Shown here piece after piece: positions 25,561-34,424 of a stretch of DNA of 64,000 bases. The notes below the pieces were generated by a model that was not told the DNA's origin, made no database searches, and worked only from the letters and a program-made list of their open reading frames with translations. Within the stretch, counting starts at the first letter, position 1. The number at the start of each line of letters is the position of its first letter. Position numbers and translations under genes: made by a program. Source of the DNA: Saprospiraceae bacterium (GTDB lineage: Bacteria; Bacteroidota; Bacteroidia; Chitinophagales; Saprospiraceae); contig JAHDGF010000005.1 in assembly GCA_020627785.1 (NCBI GenBank), positions 81,125-145,124 on the forward strand. The letters run 5' to 3'.

Positions 25561-26949
25561 TTGATTTTAAAATATTTTCCTGAGCCAATAAAAAGAATTC
25601 TTCAGCGTGTTGATGAAGAATTAATTAATGGAAGTAGTGTTTTTTTTCTTACGAAAATTCTTGGTCTTCTTTTCAATTATCTTTTTTTATGGTGGTTCGT
25701 TTCTGAATACAATACAACTAAATGGGGTTTTGTAACTCTTTGCATTACCATTGCCAACATCATCGGGATGATTTCAATTCTGGGTTTTGATATAATATTG
25801 ATGAAGTATATTTCTGTGTTGAAATCAAAATTTCAATATGGTGAGATTAAGGATATTATTGTTAAGTCTACGTTTAACTCAATCTTGATATCAGGAACAG
25901 TAGGCTTGATATTTTTTGTATTTGCTAGGCAATTCTCATCAATCCTTTTTTCTAATCCTAATGAAGCACCTTGGGTTCAAGTGATAGCCATAGGAATACC
26001 TGCCTATGGATTGTATCATTTGAATAACTCCATATTCGCAGGCATTAAAAGAATGATCTGGTTTGGGTTTTTTAGAAACGTTGTTCCATTTTCCTTTTCA
26101 CTTCTGGTTGGCATTGCATTGCATTATTGGATTGTACCTCAATACTTTCCTAGATTCGGAGAGAGCGGGATACTTATTCTTTTGTGTTATTTCATAATCT
26201 TGTATTTGGCTGTTTTCTTTGGATTTATACTGTTAAATAAACAATTAGAATTAAGAAAAACAGTTCGAAAGGCTAGCGTAAAATATGCCTCCCTTTATAA
26301 AGAGTCGCTGCCTTTGTTAATTGGAACATCAATGGCATTGATTCTAGGTTCTGGAGATGTGCTCGTATTAGGGGTCTTAAAGAATGCTTATGTTGTTGGG
26401 GTTTATGACATTGTAGGTAAATTAAGTTTATTAATGCTTTTAGTTATCATGTCTGTAAATGCAATCCTTCCAGCTAAATTTGCGGAATTATATGCCAATA
26501 AAGAATTTAGTAAGCTAAAGCTACTTTCCTATCAGTCCAATCGGTTAATATTTTGGATAAGTACTGCTTTGTTTCTTGTAATGATTGTTATATCTCCATG
26601 GATACTTTCATTGTTTACCATCAAATTTGCAAAAGGAGTTTATGTAATTTTTATCCTTTTAGGCGCGCAGTACATCAATACAATTTGTGGATCAAATATG
26701 GTACTCTTAAAAATGACGGATCACCATTACTTTTTTAGAAACTTAATGATCTTCGCAGCCATTTTTAATATTGTTTTGAATTTTATACTTATTCCTGAAT
26801 ACGGAATGATGGGTGCCGCAATGACTACCTTGTTGACAACTTTAATTTGGAACCTATGGGGCGTGTATTATACCTGGAAAAATATGAATATTTTAATGGT
26901 ACATATTCCGTTTAGATCTTTACCGGATCAACATGCAAAAAGTAATTAA
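25561..26949 (+). CDS. Wzx-like polysaccharide flippase (MOP superfamily)
   Basis: A 462-residue membrane protein with about 12-14 hydrophobic segments arranged as in the MATE-like oligosaccharide flippases. Visible blocks are SVFFLTKILGLLFNYLFLWWFV at the N-terminus and YKESLPLLIGTSMALILGSGDVLVLG in the second half. The end has the repetitive EYGMMGAAMTTLLTTLIWNLW segment. It would flip undecaprenyl-pyrophosphate-linked units to the periplasmic face. The start is TTG, 15 bases after the upstream stop, and the N-terminal region is basic and cytoplasmic. Its presence together with an ABC exporter at 33.7-35.2 kb is notable. Confidence 0.88.
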   Translation: MILKYFPEPIKRILQRVDEELINGSSVFFLTKILGLLFNYLFLWWFVSEYNTTKWGFVTLCITIANIIGMISILGFDIILMKYISVLKSKFQYGEIKDIIVKSTFNSILISGTVGLIFFVFARQFSSILFSNPNEAPWVQVIAIGIPAYGLYHLNNSIFAGIKRMIWFGFFRNVVPFSFSLLVGIALHYWIVPQYFPRFGESGILILLCYFIILYLAVFFGFILLNKQLELRKTVRKASVKYASLYKESLPLLIGTSMALILGSGDVLVLGVLKNAYVVGVYDIVGKLSLLMLLVIMSVNAILPAKFAELYANKEFSKLKLLSYQSNRLIFWISTALFLVMIVISPWILSLFTIKFAKGVYVIFILLGAQYINTICGSNMVLLKMTDHHYFFRNLMIFAAIFNIVLNFILIPEYGMMGAAMTTLLTTLIWNLWGVYYTWKNMNILMVHIPFRSLPDQHAKSN

Positions 26950-26973
26950 TGAAATTTCTAAAATATTGGATCA

Positions 26974-28104
26974 TTGGTTGAAGGCTTAAAACTTTTTATC
27001 GTTGTAAATGTCGATTGGTTTTTTCTTTCTCACCGATTGCCAATTGCACTACGAGCAAAGGAACTTGGATATGATGTAACCATAATGGCTATGGAGGAAG
27101 AGAATATGGGAGATGATATAAGAGCTCATGGTCTAAAGTTTATAGCCCTGCCAACTACTCGTGGTGGTAAGAATCCGTTCAAAGAAATCAATGTTCTTCG
27201 ATTCATGCATAAGGTCTACAAAAGAGAAAAACCCGACATTGTTCATCACGTTACGCTTAAGCCTGTACTCTATGGTTCGATTGCAGCTAAAATGTTGGGC
27301 GTTCCCAAAGTGATTAATGCAATCTCTGGAATGGGCTCAACTTTTATAAATGCCAATAAGCTTTCACCCATTTATCACCTCATTCGGAATATGTACCGCC
27401 TCGCATTCAGTAATAAGAATGTACGGGTTATCGTCCAGAATGAAGATGATCAGAAAGCTGCGCCCAAACTTGGGAAACTCAACAAAGATCAGATCTTCTT
27501 GATCAAAGGATCGGGGGTTGACGTTTCTAAATTTGCTTACGTTCCAGAACCAGAAGATGGTCCTGTCAAACTAGTACTTCTTGCTAGATTATTATACGAT
27601 AAAGGGGTAGGTGAATATGTAGCGGCTGCTGAAAGATTGAAAAAGAAATATGGAGATGGCGTTCATTTTATTTTAGGAGGAAAGTTAGATCCGCACAATG
27701 CTACAGGTATTCCTGAGGAGAAGTTGAAGCAGTGGACAGAAGAAGGGAATGTAGAGTGGATTGGCTATTTTAAAGATGTAAAAGGTCTGTATGAAAGATC
27801 ACACATTGCGGTCCTTCCATCTTACCGTGAAGGTCTCCCGAAAGCTTTAATCGAAGGTATGGCCATTGGCAGACCAGTAGTAACAACGGATGTGCCCGGA
27901 TGTCGAGTCGTTGTAAAACATTTAGAAACTGGATTTCTGGTAAAAGTGCAAGATGTTGAAAGTCTGCATGATGCGATGGATCAATTGATTGCCGATAAAA
28001 ACCTCAGAGTTACTATGGGTGAAAAAGGAAGGACCTTCGTTGAAGAGGAATTTTCCCTTAAGATGGTCGTAGAGAAAACCATGGACATCTACCTAAATTC
28101 ATGA
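26974..28104 (+). CDS. PglA-type glycosyltransferase (GT4)
   Basis: The 376-residue enzyme has the N-terminus LKLFIVVNVDWFFLSHRLPIA, highly characteristic of GT4 enzymes that add the second sugar to undecaprenyl-pyrophosphate-linked 2,4-diacetamido or FucNAc/QuiNAc sugars, such as PglA. Also visible are DIVHHVTLKPVLYGSIAAK, the donor-half start VKLVLLARLLYDKGVGEY near 196, and the E-x7-E block REGLPKALIEGMAIGRPVV near 283. It overlaps the next gene by four bases (ATGA). The neighbouring initiator genes support a job directly after chain initiation. Confidence 0.88.
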   Translation: MVEGLKLFIVVNVDWFFLSHRLPIALRAKELGYDVTIMAMEEENMGDDIRAHGLKFIALPTTRGGKNPFKEINVLRFMHKVYKREKPDIVHHVTLKPVLYGSIAAKMLGVPKVINAISGMGSTFINANKLSPIYHLIRNMYRLAFSNKNVRVIVQNEDDQKAAPKLGKLNKDQIFLIKGSGVDVSKFAYVPEPEDGPVKLVLLARLLYDKGVGEYVAAAERLKKKYGDGVHFILGGKLDPHNATGIPEEKLKQWTEEGNVEWIGYFKDVKGLYERSHIAVLPSYREGLPKALIEGMAIGRPVVTTDVPGCRVVVKHLETGFLVKVQDVESLHDAMDQLIADKNLRVTMGEKGRTFVEEEFSLKMVVEKTMDIYLNS

Positions 28105-28985
28105 AAGTCCTAATTACTGGCGGTACTGGTTTTATTGGTTCGTATTTTTTACAGAACGATCATTCTAACGTTGAATGGATGTCTGTAAATTTGCGAAAGC
28201 AGAATCCAAATGAAATAAATTTCAATGAAGTTCAGTCAGTACTTCATCTAGCCGGGATGGCACATCGCATGGAGCAGGTTGACGAACAAGAATATTTCAA
28301 AGTGAATAGAGACCTGACTTTAGAATTAGCTAAGAATGCTAAGGCTTCCGGAGTAAAACATTTCATCTTTATGTCTACTGTAAAAGTTTTTGGGGATAAA
28401 AGTCCCACAGGTGGATTTAAGGAAACACATCGTCCCGTTCCGGAAGATGCGTATGGGGCCAGTAAATTTGAAGCTGAAAAATTACTTTGGGAATTAGAAG
28501 ATGAAAATTTTATAGTTAGTGTTATACGTCCTGCATTGGTGTACGGCCCAATGGTCAAAGGAAATCTCGATCGACTATTAAAACTAATTGATCGCGGAAC
28601 TACCTTGCCCTTCAAGTCAATTCCCAACAAGCGCAGCATGGTTTCTATACAGAACCTCCAAGCACTCATACACTTGCTCATCCAGAAGCCAACACAAGGA
28701 GTTTTTCACGCCACCGATAATCATCCAATCTCAACTTCAGAATTAGTAGAGTGGATGGCCGAAGGATTAGAGAAAAAGTCGAAACTCATTAAATTTCCTG
28801 GAGTCTTCAATTGGATTCTCAAAAAGATGAAACCACAACTTCATGTTCGTCTTTTTGGTTCATATCTGATTGATAGTACGGAAGGATATGATAGAATAAA
28901 TTTCAAACCTCCTTCTCATCCAAAGGATGGAATAATTGCCATGGCTAAATTCTATAAAGAAAATACAATTCAATCCAATGCTTAG
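28101..28985 (+). CDS. WbpV-like NAD-dependent epimerase/4-reductase
   Basis: This 294-residue SDR has the NAD turn GGTGFIGSYFL at residues 7-17, the LHLAGMAHRM block, the Tyr-x3-Lys pair in YGASKFEAEK (near 126-130) and VIRPALVYGPMVKGNL. LHLAGMAHR followed by P-x-A-Y-G-x-S-K-x-x-A-E is typical of the reductases that finish UDP-QuiNAc or UDP-FucNAc synthesis (WbpV, WbjF, Gne-like). The gene overlaps both neighbours and is followed by a WecA/WbpL-type transferase. The product of the 4,6-dehydratase encoded at 30 kb is its likely substrate. A 12-mer ATTTGCGAAAGC copy lies near its 5' end. Confidence 0.87.
   Translation: MKVLITGGTGFIGSYFLQNDHSNVEWMSVNLRKQNPNEINFNEVQSVLHLAGMAHRMEQVDEQEYFKVNRDLTLELAKNAKASGVKHFIFMSTVKVFGDKSPTGGFKETHRPVPEDAYGASKFEAEKLLWELEDENFIVSVIRPALVYGPMVKGNLDRLLKLIDRGTTLPFKSIPNKRSMVSIQNLQALIHLLIQKPTQGVFHATDNHPISTSELVEWMAEGLEKKSKLIKFPGVFNWILKKMKPQLHVRLFGSYLIDSTEGYDRINFKPPSHPKDGIIAMAKFYKENTIQSNA
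28189..28200 (+). repeat. 12-mer motif ATTTGCGAAAGC, copy 4
   Basis: Exact copy in the WbpV-like gene, in the phase AAT TTG CGA AAG (N-L-R-K). Confidence 0.85.
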
Positions 28986-29949
28986 TCAGTGGGTCATTGT
29001 CAGCTTAGTTTGTATCGCTGCTGCATTTATATATCAAAGGCTAGCCATTCAATTTAATATCGTAGATAAACCCAACGAACGCAGTTCGCATAAGCGGGTG
29101 ACCATACGCGGGCTAGGAATCTTAATTTGTCTTCTGCTCCCTTTGAGTTTGATTTTCGGCAATTTAATTAGTCCATTATATTTCGGTGGTTTACTTCTGT
29201 TAGGAATAGTTGGCTTATTGGATGATAAATTTGATCTTAGTTCCAAGCTCAGACTCATTCTACAAATGGCAGCGGTGATTCTTTGTTGGATTGGGGTAGG
29301 GTTACCTTTTAATTTCTCCATTGCTGTCATATTTGGAATCTTATTATCCATAGGAGTGGTTAACACCTTTAATTTTATGGATGGCATCAATGGAATGTCA
29401 ATTCTCACAGCCATAGTCTTTGCCCTAAGCTTAATCTATATTGATGTCTCTCAGAACGTAGTGGTCTATCCAAGGACTATGTTATATGTCTATCTTATAA
29501 TTTTAACAATTTTAGCCTTTTTCAATGTTCGCAAGAAGGCTCTGGCTTTTCTAGGAGACGCTGGTAGTCTAGTTATGGGCTTATTCAGTATCATAGCAGT
29601 ATTGAGCCTTGTTTGGCAAACAGGCCAATTCAGTTATTTCGCTCTTCTATTGATTTATGGTGTGGATTCTGTGGGTACCATCTGCTTTAGAATTCTACGA
29701 AAAGAAAACATTTTTCAAGCCCACCGTTTGCATGCTTATCAAATGCTTGCCAATGAAAAGAAATATGCCCATTTAACCGTATCCTTTCTTTATGCCATAT
29801 GTCAATTGTTGATAAACATGGCAGTTATACATAGCGAATCTTTATCATTTGATTCCTTATGGATCTTTCTCTTCTTCTTGGTCGCTTTAATTCTGACCTA
29901 TCTTTCCCTTAGAATTTATTATTTCAAAGATTTTAACCTTAAACAGTAA
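28978..29949 (+). CDS. WecA/WbpL-type undecaprenyl-phosphate sugar-1-phosphate transferase
   Basis: A polytopic membrane protein of about 323 residues from the family that starts O-antigen chains by moving a HexNAc-1-phosphate to undecaprenyl phosphate. Diagnostic blocks are the early K-P-N-E-R-S-S-H (WecA-type D-x-P-x-x-R-x-x-H), LLDDKFDLSSKLRL, NTFNFMDGINGMS with the metal-binding N-x-x-N-F-x-D-G, and LGDAGSLVMG. The last is followed by the cytosolic H-R-L-H-A-Y-Q-M loop near the end. The frame opens at 28936, but the ATG at 28978 gives the expected N-terminal membrane helix and only an eight-base overlap. Confidence 0.92.
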   Translation: MLSQWVIVSLVCIAAAFIYQRLAIQFNIVDKPNERSSHKRVTIRGLGILICLLLPLSLIFGNLISPLYFGGLLLLGIVGLLDDKFDLSSKLRLILQMAAVILCWIGVGLPFNFSIAVIFGILLSIGVVNTFNFMDGINGMSILTAIVFALSLIYIDVSQNVVVYPRTMLYVYLIILTILAFFNVRKKALAFLGDAGSLVMGLFSIIAVLSLVWQTGQFSYFALLLIYGVDSVGTICFRILRKENIFQAHRLHAYQMLANEKKYAHLTVSFLYAICQLLINMAVIHSESLSFDSLWIFLFFLVALILTYLSLRIYYFKDFNLKQ

Positions 29950-29990
29950 GCCAAAAGGCAGTTATAATCTCAAATTCAAGCTATTTATCT

Positions 29991-29998
29991 TAATTTTG
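29991..29998 (+). promoter_or_regulatory. Candidate -7 element (TAnnTTTG)
   Basis: TAATTTTG in the 68-base gap before the WbpM-type gene matches the Bacteroidota -7 consensus. No TTG at the usual -33 spacing is obvious, so this is a weak call. If it is used, the 30-33.7 kb pair has its own transcript with a leader of about 15 bases. Confidence 0.35.
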
Positions 29999-30017
29999 TC
30001 TGCGGAATCGTAGAGTT

Positions 30018-31949
30018 TTGATATTTAGAAAATATACAACACCGGCTTATGTAACTAGGGCCTTGATACTTGGAATAGACTTGTTTATTTCAAGCTTCTG
30101 CTATGTATTGGCGAGCCTTCTTCGATTCAATTTTGATGGTAATGCCACCATCAGTCTTATTTCAGCCTCATTTATATTTTTTATACTCATACGGTTGGTC
30201 TGTTTTAGGTGGTTTAAAACCTATTCAGTCATCGTTAGATTTGCAGGTTCGGCAGATTTAAAGAAGGTATTCAGTTCTCTTCTTTTGAGTTCATTGATCA
30301 TGTTAATCTTTATTGGACTCTTTAGACCTTTCCAATCAGAGTATCCAGGGCTATGGCGTTCGCATGGTTTTATATTTTCTTATTCAGTAGTCATTATAGA
30401 ATTCTTTTTATCTCTTTGTTTGATTAGTGCATTCAGACTTTTAATGCCATACTTTTTTAATCTATGGTTTGCTGAGAAGAAGTCTAGGATAAATGTACTG
30501 GTGATCGGAGCAGGACAATTGGGGGCCTTGATCTCAAAAGTGATACAGAATGATTCCAATAGTAAATATGCCATTGCCGCCATTCTTGATGACAACAAGG
30601 ATGTCCACCTCAAGCAACTAAATGGTATTCCTGTTTATCGTCCAGAATTTATTTCAAAGATTGTTGAGAAGTTCAAAATTCAAAAGGCCATCGTTGCCAT
30701 AAATAATATTTCCCTACAGAGAAAGAATGAATTTGTCGAAATGTGCCTCGATCATGATCTTGAAGTATTACAAGTTCCTGTTAATACGGCCATCATGGAG
30801 AAAGGTGGATTTGATGAAAATCAAATGAAGCCAATCAATATCGAAGATTTATTAAATAGGCCGTCCATTATTTTAGGTAAGGAAGCAATTAAAAATCAAA
30901 TACAACAGAAAACAGTTCTTGTCACTGGAGGTGCTGGATCTATCGGTAGTGAATTGGCGAGATTAATCTCAACCTTTAAGCCGAAAGACTTGGTCATTCT
31001 AGATCAATCGGAAAGTCCATTGGTAAACTTGGACTTAGAAATAAGAGAAGAATTTAATTTCACAGACCTTCATTCTGTCATTGGAGATGTCTGCGATAAG
31101 TCGAGAATGGAAGGAGTTTTTGCAGAGTTTAAACCAGACATCGTTTTCCATGCAGCTGCTTATAAGCACGTTCCGATCATGGAACGTACACCTAGAGAAG
31201 CAGTTAATGTAAATATTTCTGGAACTAAAAATATAGCTGATTTAGCACATAGATACGGTGTGCAAAAATTTGTGATGGTTTCAACAGATAAGGCCGTCAA
31301 TCCAACCAACGTTATGGGCGCATCCAAGCGTATTGCCGAAATGTATGTCCAGTCATTGAACGATCATAAAGGCACACAATATATCACCACCAGATTTGGT
31401 AACGTGCTAGGTTCTAATGGTTCTGTGGTTCCGCGATTTAGAAAACAAATCGAACAAGGAGGCCCAGTTACTGTCACGCATAAAGACATCACCAGATATT
31501 TCATGACCATTCCTGAAGCAAGTCAGTTGGTTCTAGAAGCGGCAACCATGGGTAAGGGTGGAGAGATATTTTTGTTTGACATGGGTGAGCCGGTAAGGAT
31601 TTATGACATGGCAGAGAAAATTATCAAATTGTCTGGCTTTGATCCACACAAGGATATTGAAATAAAAGTAACAGGACTTAGGCCAGGTGAAAAACTGATT
31701 GAAGAACTTCTGACAACAACTGAAAATTCACAACCGACGCACCATCCTAAAATTACCATCGCAAGTAATCAAGAATTTGATTATGATGAGGTAAGAGCTG
31801 GAGTAGAAGACCTCATAGAATTATTAGATAATTATCCAGATGAGATTATCGTAGCCGCCATGAAGAAAATGGTGCCTGAGTATATCAGTAATAATTCACA
31901 GTTCTCTGCCATCGATAAATTGAATAAGCAAATTTCTAGTATAGATTGA
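30018..31949 (+). CDS. WbpM/CapD-type membrane-bound NDP-sugar 4,6-dehydratase
   Basis: The 643-residue protein has four N-terminal membrane helices (about 15-150) and a first Rossmann region (VLVIGAGQLGALISKVI near 158). The catalytic SDR domain contains VTGGAGSIGSELARLI near 300. The usual YxxxK is replaced by M-x-x-x-K in TNVMGASKR with the S-T-D-K strand, as expected for the S-M-K triad of the long WbpM/PglF-type enzymes. It makes UDP-4-keto-6-deoxy-GlcNAc for QuiNAc, FucNAc or bacillosamine. The start is TTG at 30018. The next gene overlaps its stop by four bases. Confidence 0.93.
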   Translation: MIFRKYTTPAYVTRALILGIDLFISSFCYVLASLLRFNFDGNATISLISASFIFFILIRLVCFRWFKTYSVIVRFAGSADLKKVFSSLLLSSLIMLIFIGLFRPFQSEYPGLWRSHGFIFSYSVVIIEFFLSLCLISAFRLLMPYFFNLWFAEKKSRINVLVIGAGQLGALISKVIQNDSNSKYAIAAILDDNKDVHLKQLNGIPVYRPEFISKIVEKFKIQKAIVAINNISLQRKNEFVEMCLDHDLEVLQVPVNTAIMEKGGFDENQMKPINIEDLLNRPSIILGKEAIKNQIQQKTVLVTGGAGSIGSELARLISTFKPKDLVILDQSESPLVNLDLEIREEFNFTDLHSVIGDVCDKSRMEGVFAEFKPDIVFHAAAYKHVPIMERTPREAVNVNISGTKNIADLAHRYGVQKFVMVSTDKAVNPTNVMGASKRIAEMYVQSLNDHKGTQYITTRFGNVLGSNGSVVPRFRKQIEQGGPVTVTHKDITRYFMTIPEASQLVLEAATMGKGGEIFLFDMGEPVRIYDMAEKIIKLSGFDPHKDIEIKVTGLRPGEKLIEELLTTTENSQPTHHPKITIASNQEFDYDEVRAGVEDLIELLDNYPDEIIVAAMKKMVPEYISNNSQFSAIDKLNKQISSID

Positions 31950-33727
31950 TGATAGGAGAGCTGTTACAAACCATTCGCAATCGAAAAGAATTATTGCTCA
32001 CGGTTGTCTTTATGTTTTTTATTTCCGTCTTGGTAAGTTTTTCTTGGTGGGATGATTTACAAGCCATCGCACTTTCGGCTTTCTTAGTTGTTTCTTCCTA
32101 TTTTTTAATCTCAGGTAAGATTCAAGTAAATTCTCTTAGCTTAATGGATTTATCTTGGCTCGGGTTTATAGTCCTTGGTGCGATGAGTATCTTTTGGTCT
32201 ACTGACCTATCCCTAGTATGGTTCCAACTAGCTTCCTGGTCCATGTTGATCATCTGGAGCATCTACATCAAACGATTGTCAATTCCGACCAGTTTTGAAA
32301 AAATATTTCATCTCACACTTGCTGCTATTTTTATAATAGTCACTGCAGAGAATTTATTTGGTATGCTTACGGGCATCTCATATTCTGGTGAACAGTGGCA
32401 AAAGATTTACCGGAACAATTCAAATTACAGTGCCTGCTACTTAGTGTCTTTGCTTCCATTCATTTGGTATTGGGACAGCAAGCAGGTGGTCTATAAATTT
32501 ATAAACGGTCTATTTGCAGGATCGGCCTTACTCCTATTATTTCGGTTTCATGCTTCAGGTGCCATTGTCGCTTTCTTGATTATCGCAGGCATTATGATTT
32601 CCAATTATTTACGAAACCAAGACTGGTTTAAATGGATTTACTTATTACCGATTCTATTGGTCTTAGGTGGTGGCTTCTTATATCAATATGAGTCAATGTT
32701 TGCCGTTGGAGATTTTACTTGGGCTCGACAGACTTCAAGAATCTTTTTTATTGAATCTTCATGGTTGTCATTTTTAAAGGAACCTCTGGTAGGATGGGGA
32801 TTGGGCCATTGGCACATCGGTGTGTATGAATATGACTATTCGCCTTCATACAAAGTGGCCTATGGATATAAGCAATTCTATAGCCATAATTTGTATAGTA
32901 GACTATTGGTCGAACTTGGAATTATTGGTTTCTTATTGTTTTTTATTCCATTCATTTACACACTAGTCCAATCGAAATTCAGATTGCTTAATCCATTTGA
33001 GAAGGCCTGTTACCTGAACATTATTGTATACTTGGTGACCATAACTTTTAATGCGATTCCGACCTTTCATACCTATCACTTTAGTGCGATGGAATTATTC
33101 ACCTTCTTTAGTGTTGGTTACCTGAATCGAAATTTGGTCTCTAATGGTATTGGAAATATTTCTCCGTGGTTTAAGTATCTATTTGCCATCTTAGCAATAC
33201 TAGGTACCCTTTGGTTTGGGTATCATGCGAAGCAACATAATACTTACTATCAATCTTTAAAGGCAGAAAAGGCAGGAGATGTGGATAAGGCCATTGCAAT
33301 AATGGAAGACGTATATTCTCCTACCTTCAAGACTACTCATGATTTTACAACCGGGCTCAATAACAAATTGGCTACTTTTTATTTAAAGAAAGGAGATAAG
33401 AAAAAGGCAGAAGAAAATTTTAAAAAGTCAATTGAGCTGAATCCTTCTAATCCGATGAATTTGTTCGCTTATGCAAATTTTTTAAAATCAGAACAGAACT
33501 TAGAAGAGGCTAAGAAATTTGCTTTAAGCGCTCATGAAAAGCATACGGTTAATTTGAGATTTATTAATCTTCTAGCAGAAATTGCCATCGAGCAAAAAGA
33601 TCTCTCACTAGCAAAAGAGTATATGGAGAAGATTAGATTAATTGCAAAGAATCATGCGACGGATGGAATGGATCGACGGTATATAAATAAGCTTGAGAAG
33701 AAGCTCAATTCAAGTAATACTCAATAG
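31946..33727 (+). CDS. O-antigen ligase/polymerase-like membrane protein with C-terminal TPRs
   Basis: The 593-residue protein has about ten membrane segments up to residue 420. It has a large periplasmic loop containing the Wzy_C-type block LVGWGLGHWHIGVYEY and YSHNLYSRLLVELGIIGFLLF (H-N-x-x-x-x-x-x-x-E-x-G). Residues 430-593 carry tetratricopeptide-like helices (KKGDKKKAEENFKKSIELNP). Members either ligate the finished glycan to lipid A core or protein, or polymerise repeat units. It starts four bases before the WbpM stop (ATGA-type overlap) and ends overlapping the opposite-strand ABC gene by 23 bases. Ligase and polymerase cannot be separated by sequence alone. Confidence 0.87.
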   Translation: MMIGELLQTIRNRKELLLTVVFMFFISVLVSFSWWDDLQAIALSAFLVVSSYFLISGKIQVNSLSLMDLSWLGFIVLGAMSIFWSTDLSLVWFQLASWSMLIIWSIYIKRLSIPTSFEKIFHLTLAAIFIIVTAENLFGMLTGISYSGEQWQKIYRNNSNYSACYLVSLLPFIWYWDSKQVVYKFINGLFAGSALLLLFRFHASGAIVAFLIIAGIMISNYLRNQDWFKWIYLLPILLVLGGGFLYQYESMFAVGDFTWARQTSRIFFIESSWLSFLKEPLVGWGLGHWHIGVYEYDYSPSYKVAYGYKQFYSHNLYSRLLVELGIIGFLLFFIPFIYTLVQSKFRLLNPFEKACYLNIIVYLVTITFNAIPTFHTYHFSAMELFTFFSVGYLNRNLVSNGIGNISPWFKYLFAILAILGTLWFGYHAKQHNTYYQSLKAEKAGDVDKAIAIMEDVYSPTFKTTHDFTTGLNNKLATFYLKKGDKKKAEENFKKSIELNPSNPMNLFAYANFLKSEQNLEEAKKFALSAHEKHTVNLRFINLLAEIAIEQKDLSLAKEYMEKIRLIAKNHATDGMDRRYINKLEKKLNSSNTQ

Positions 33728-34424
33728 CCGCATCCACATCCTCAAACATCTTCCCACTCCCTTCCTTCAATACGTAGACCCGATCACTTAATTCATATAT
33801 GGTCTCCAAGGAGTGACTTACCAATAAGATTGTCTTACCAGACAACAAATTATTCTCAAATGCTTTCTGAGATTTTTGCTTAAAGATCTCATCCCCAACA
33901 TCGCCAAAAAATTCATCGATCAGATATATGTCTGCTTCTGCATGAATGGCTATCGCAAATGAAAGTCTAGATCGCATCCCACTTGAAAAAAACTTCAAAG
34001 GCGTATCCACAAAGTTTTCAATCTCTGCAAAATTGATGATGTCATTGAAGGCTTTTCCGATCGTCTTAAAGCTCATTCCTAATATAGCTCCATTCACATA
34101 AATGTTGTCCCTTGCCGTAAGATTCATGTCAAAGCCTAGACCCAAAGCTAGTCGGAGGATCTTCCCATCCGTCTTCATGCTCGAACCCTCATCCGGTTCT
34201 ATCACGCCTAAGATTAATTTAAGTAAGGTCGATTTTCCACTTCCATTTTTGCCAATGATTCCAATAACCTCTCCTTTGTTGATCTGAAGGTTGATATCAG
34301 ATAGGACTCTGTTTTTCTTTGCCTTAGTTACCAAAGAGGCTAATTTTTTGGCGATCGAAGTTTCCTTTTCGTGAAAACTAAAAGTCTTGCTGAGGTTTTT
34401 TATGTCTATGCTGTAATCTCCCAT
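33705..34424 (-). CDS. Polysaccharide ABC transporter, ATP-binding subunit (Wzt/TagH/KpsT-like)
   Basis: The 239-residue ATPase has Walker A I-G-K-N-G-S-G-K-S-T-L near residue 60 and the short signature FFSSGMRSRLSFAI near 144, which is typical of polysaccharide and teichoic acid exporters. It also has Walker B DIYLIDEFFGDVGD near 165 and the H-loop LLVSHSLE. It lacks the C-terminal glycan-binding domain of O9a-type Wzt, so it resembles the KpsT/TagH group. It overlaps the permease gene by one base, and the two form an operon with the GT4 gene upstream. Confidence 0.92.
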   Translation of the reverse strand: MGDYSIDIKNLSKTFSFHEKETSIAKKLASLVTKAKKNRVLSDINLQINKGEVIGIIGKNGSGKSTLLKLILGVIEPDEGSSMKTDGKILRLALGLGFDMNLTARDNIYVNGAILGMSFKTIGKAFNDIINFAEIENFVDTPLKFFSSGMRSRLSFAIAIHAEADIYLIDEFFGDVGDEIFKQKSQKAFENNLLSGKTILLVSHSLETIYELSDRVYVLKEGSGKMFEDVDAAIEYYLN

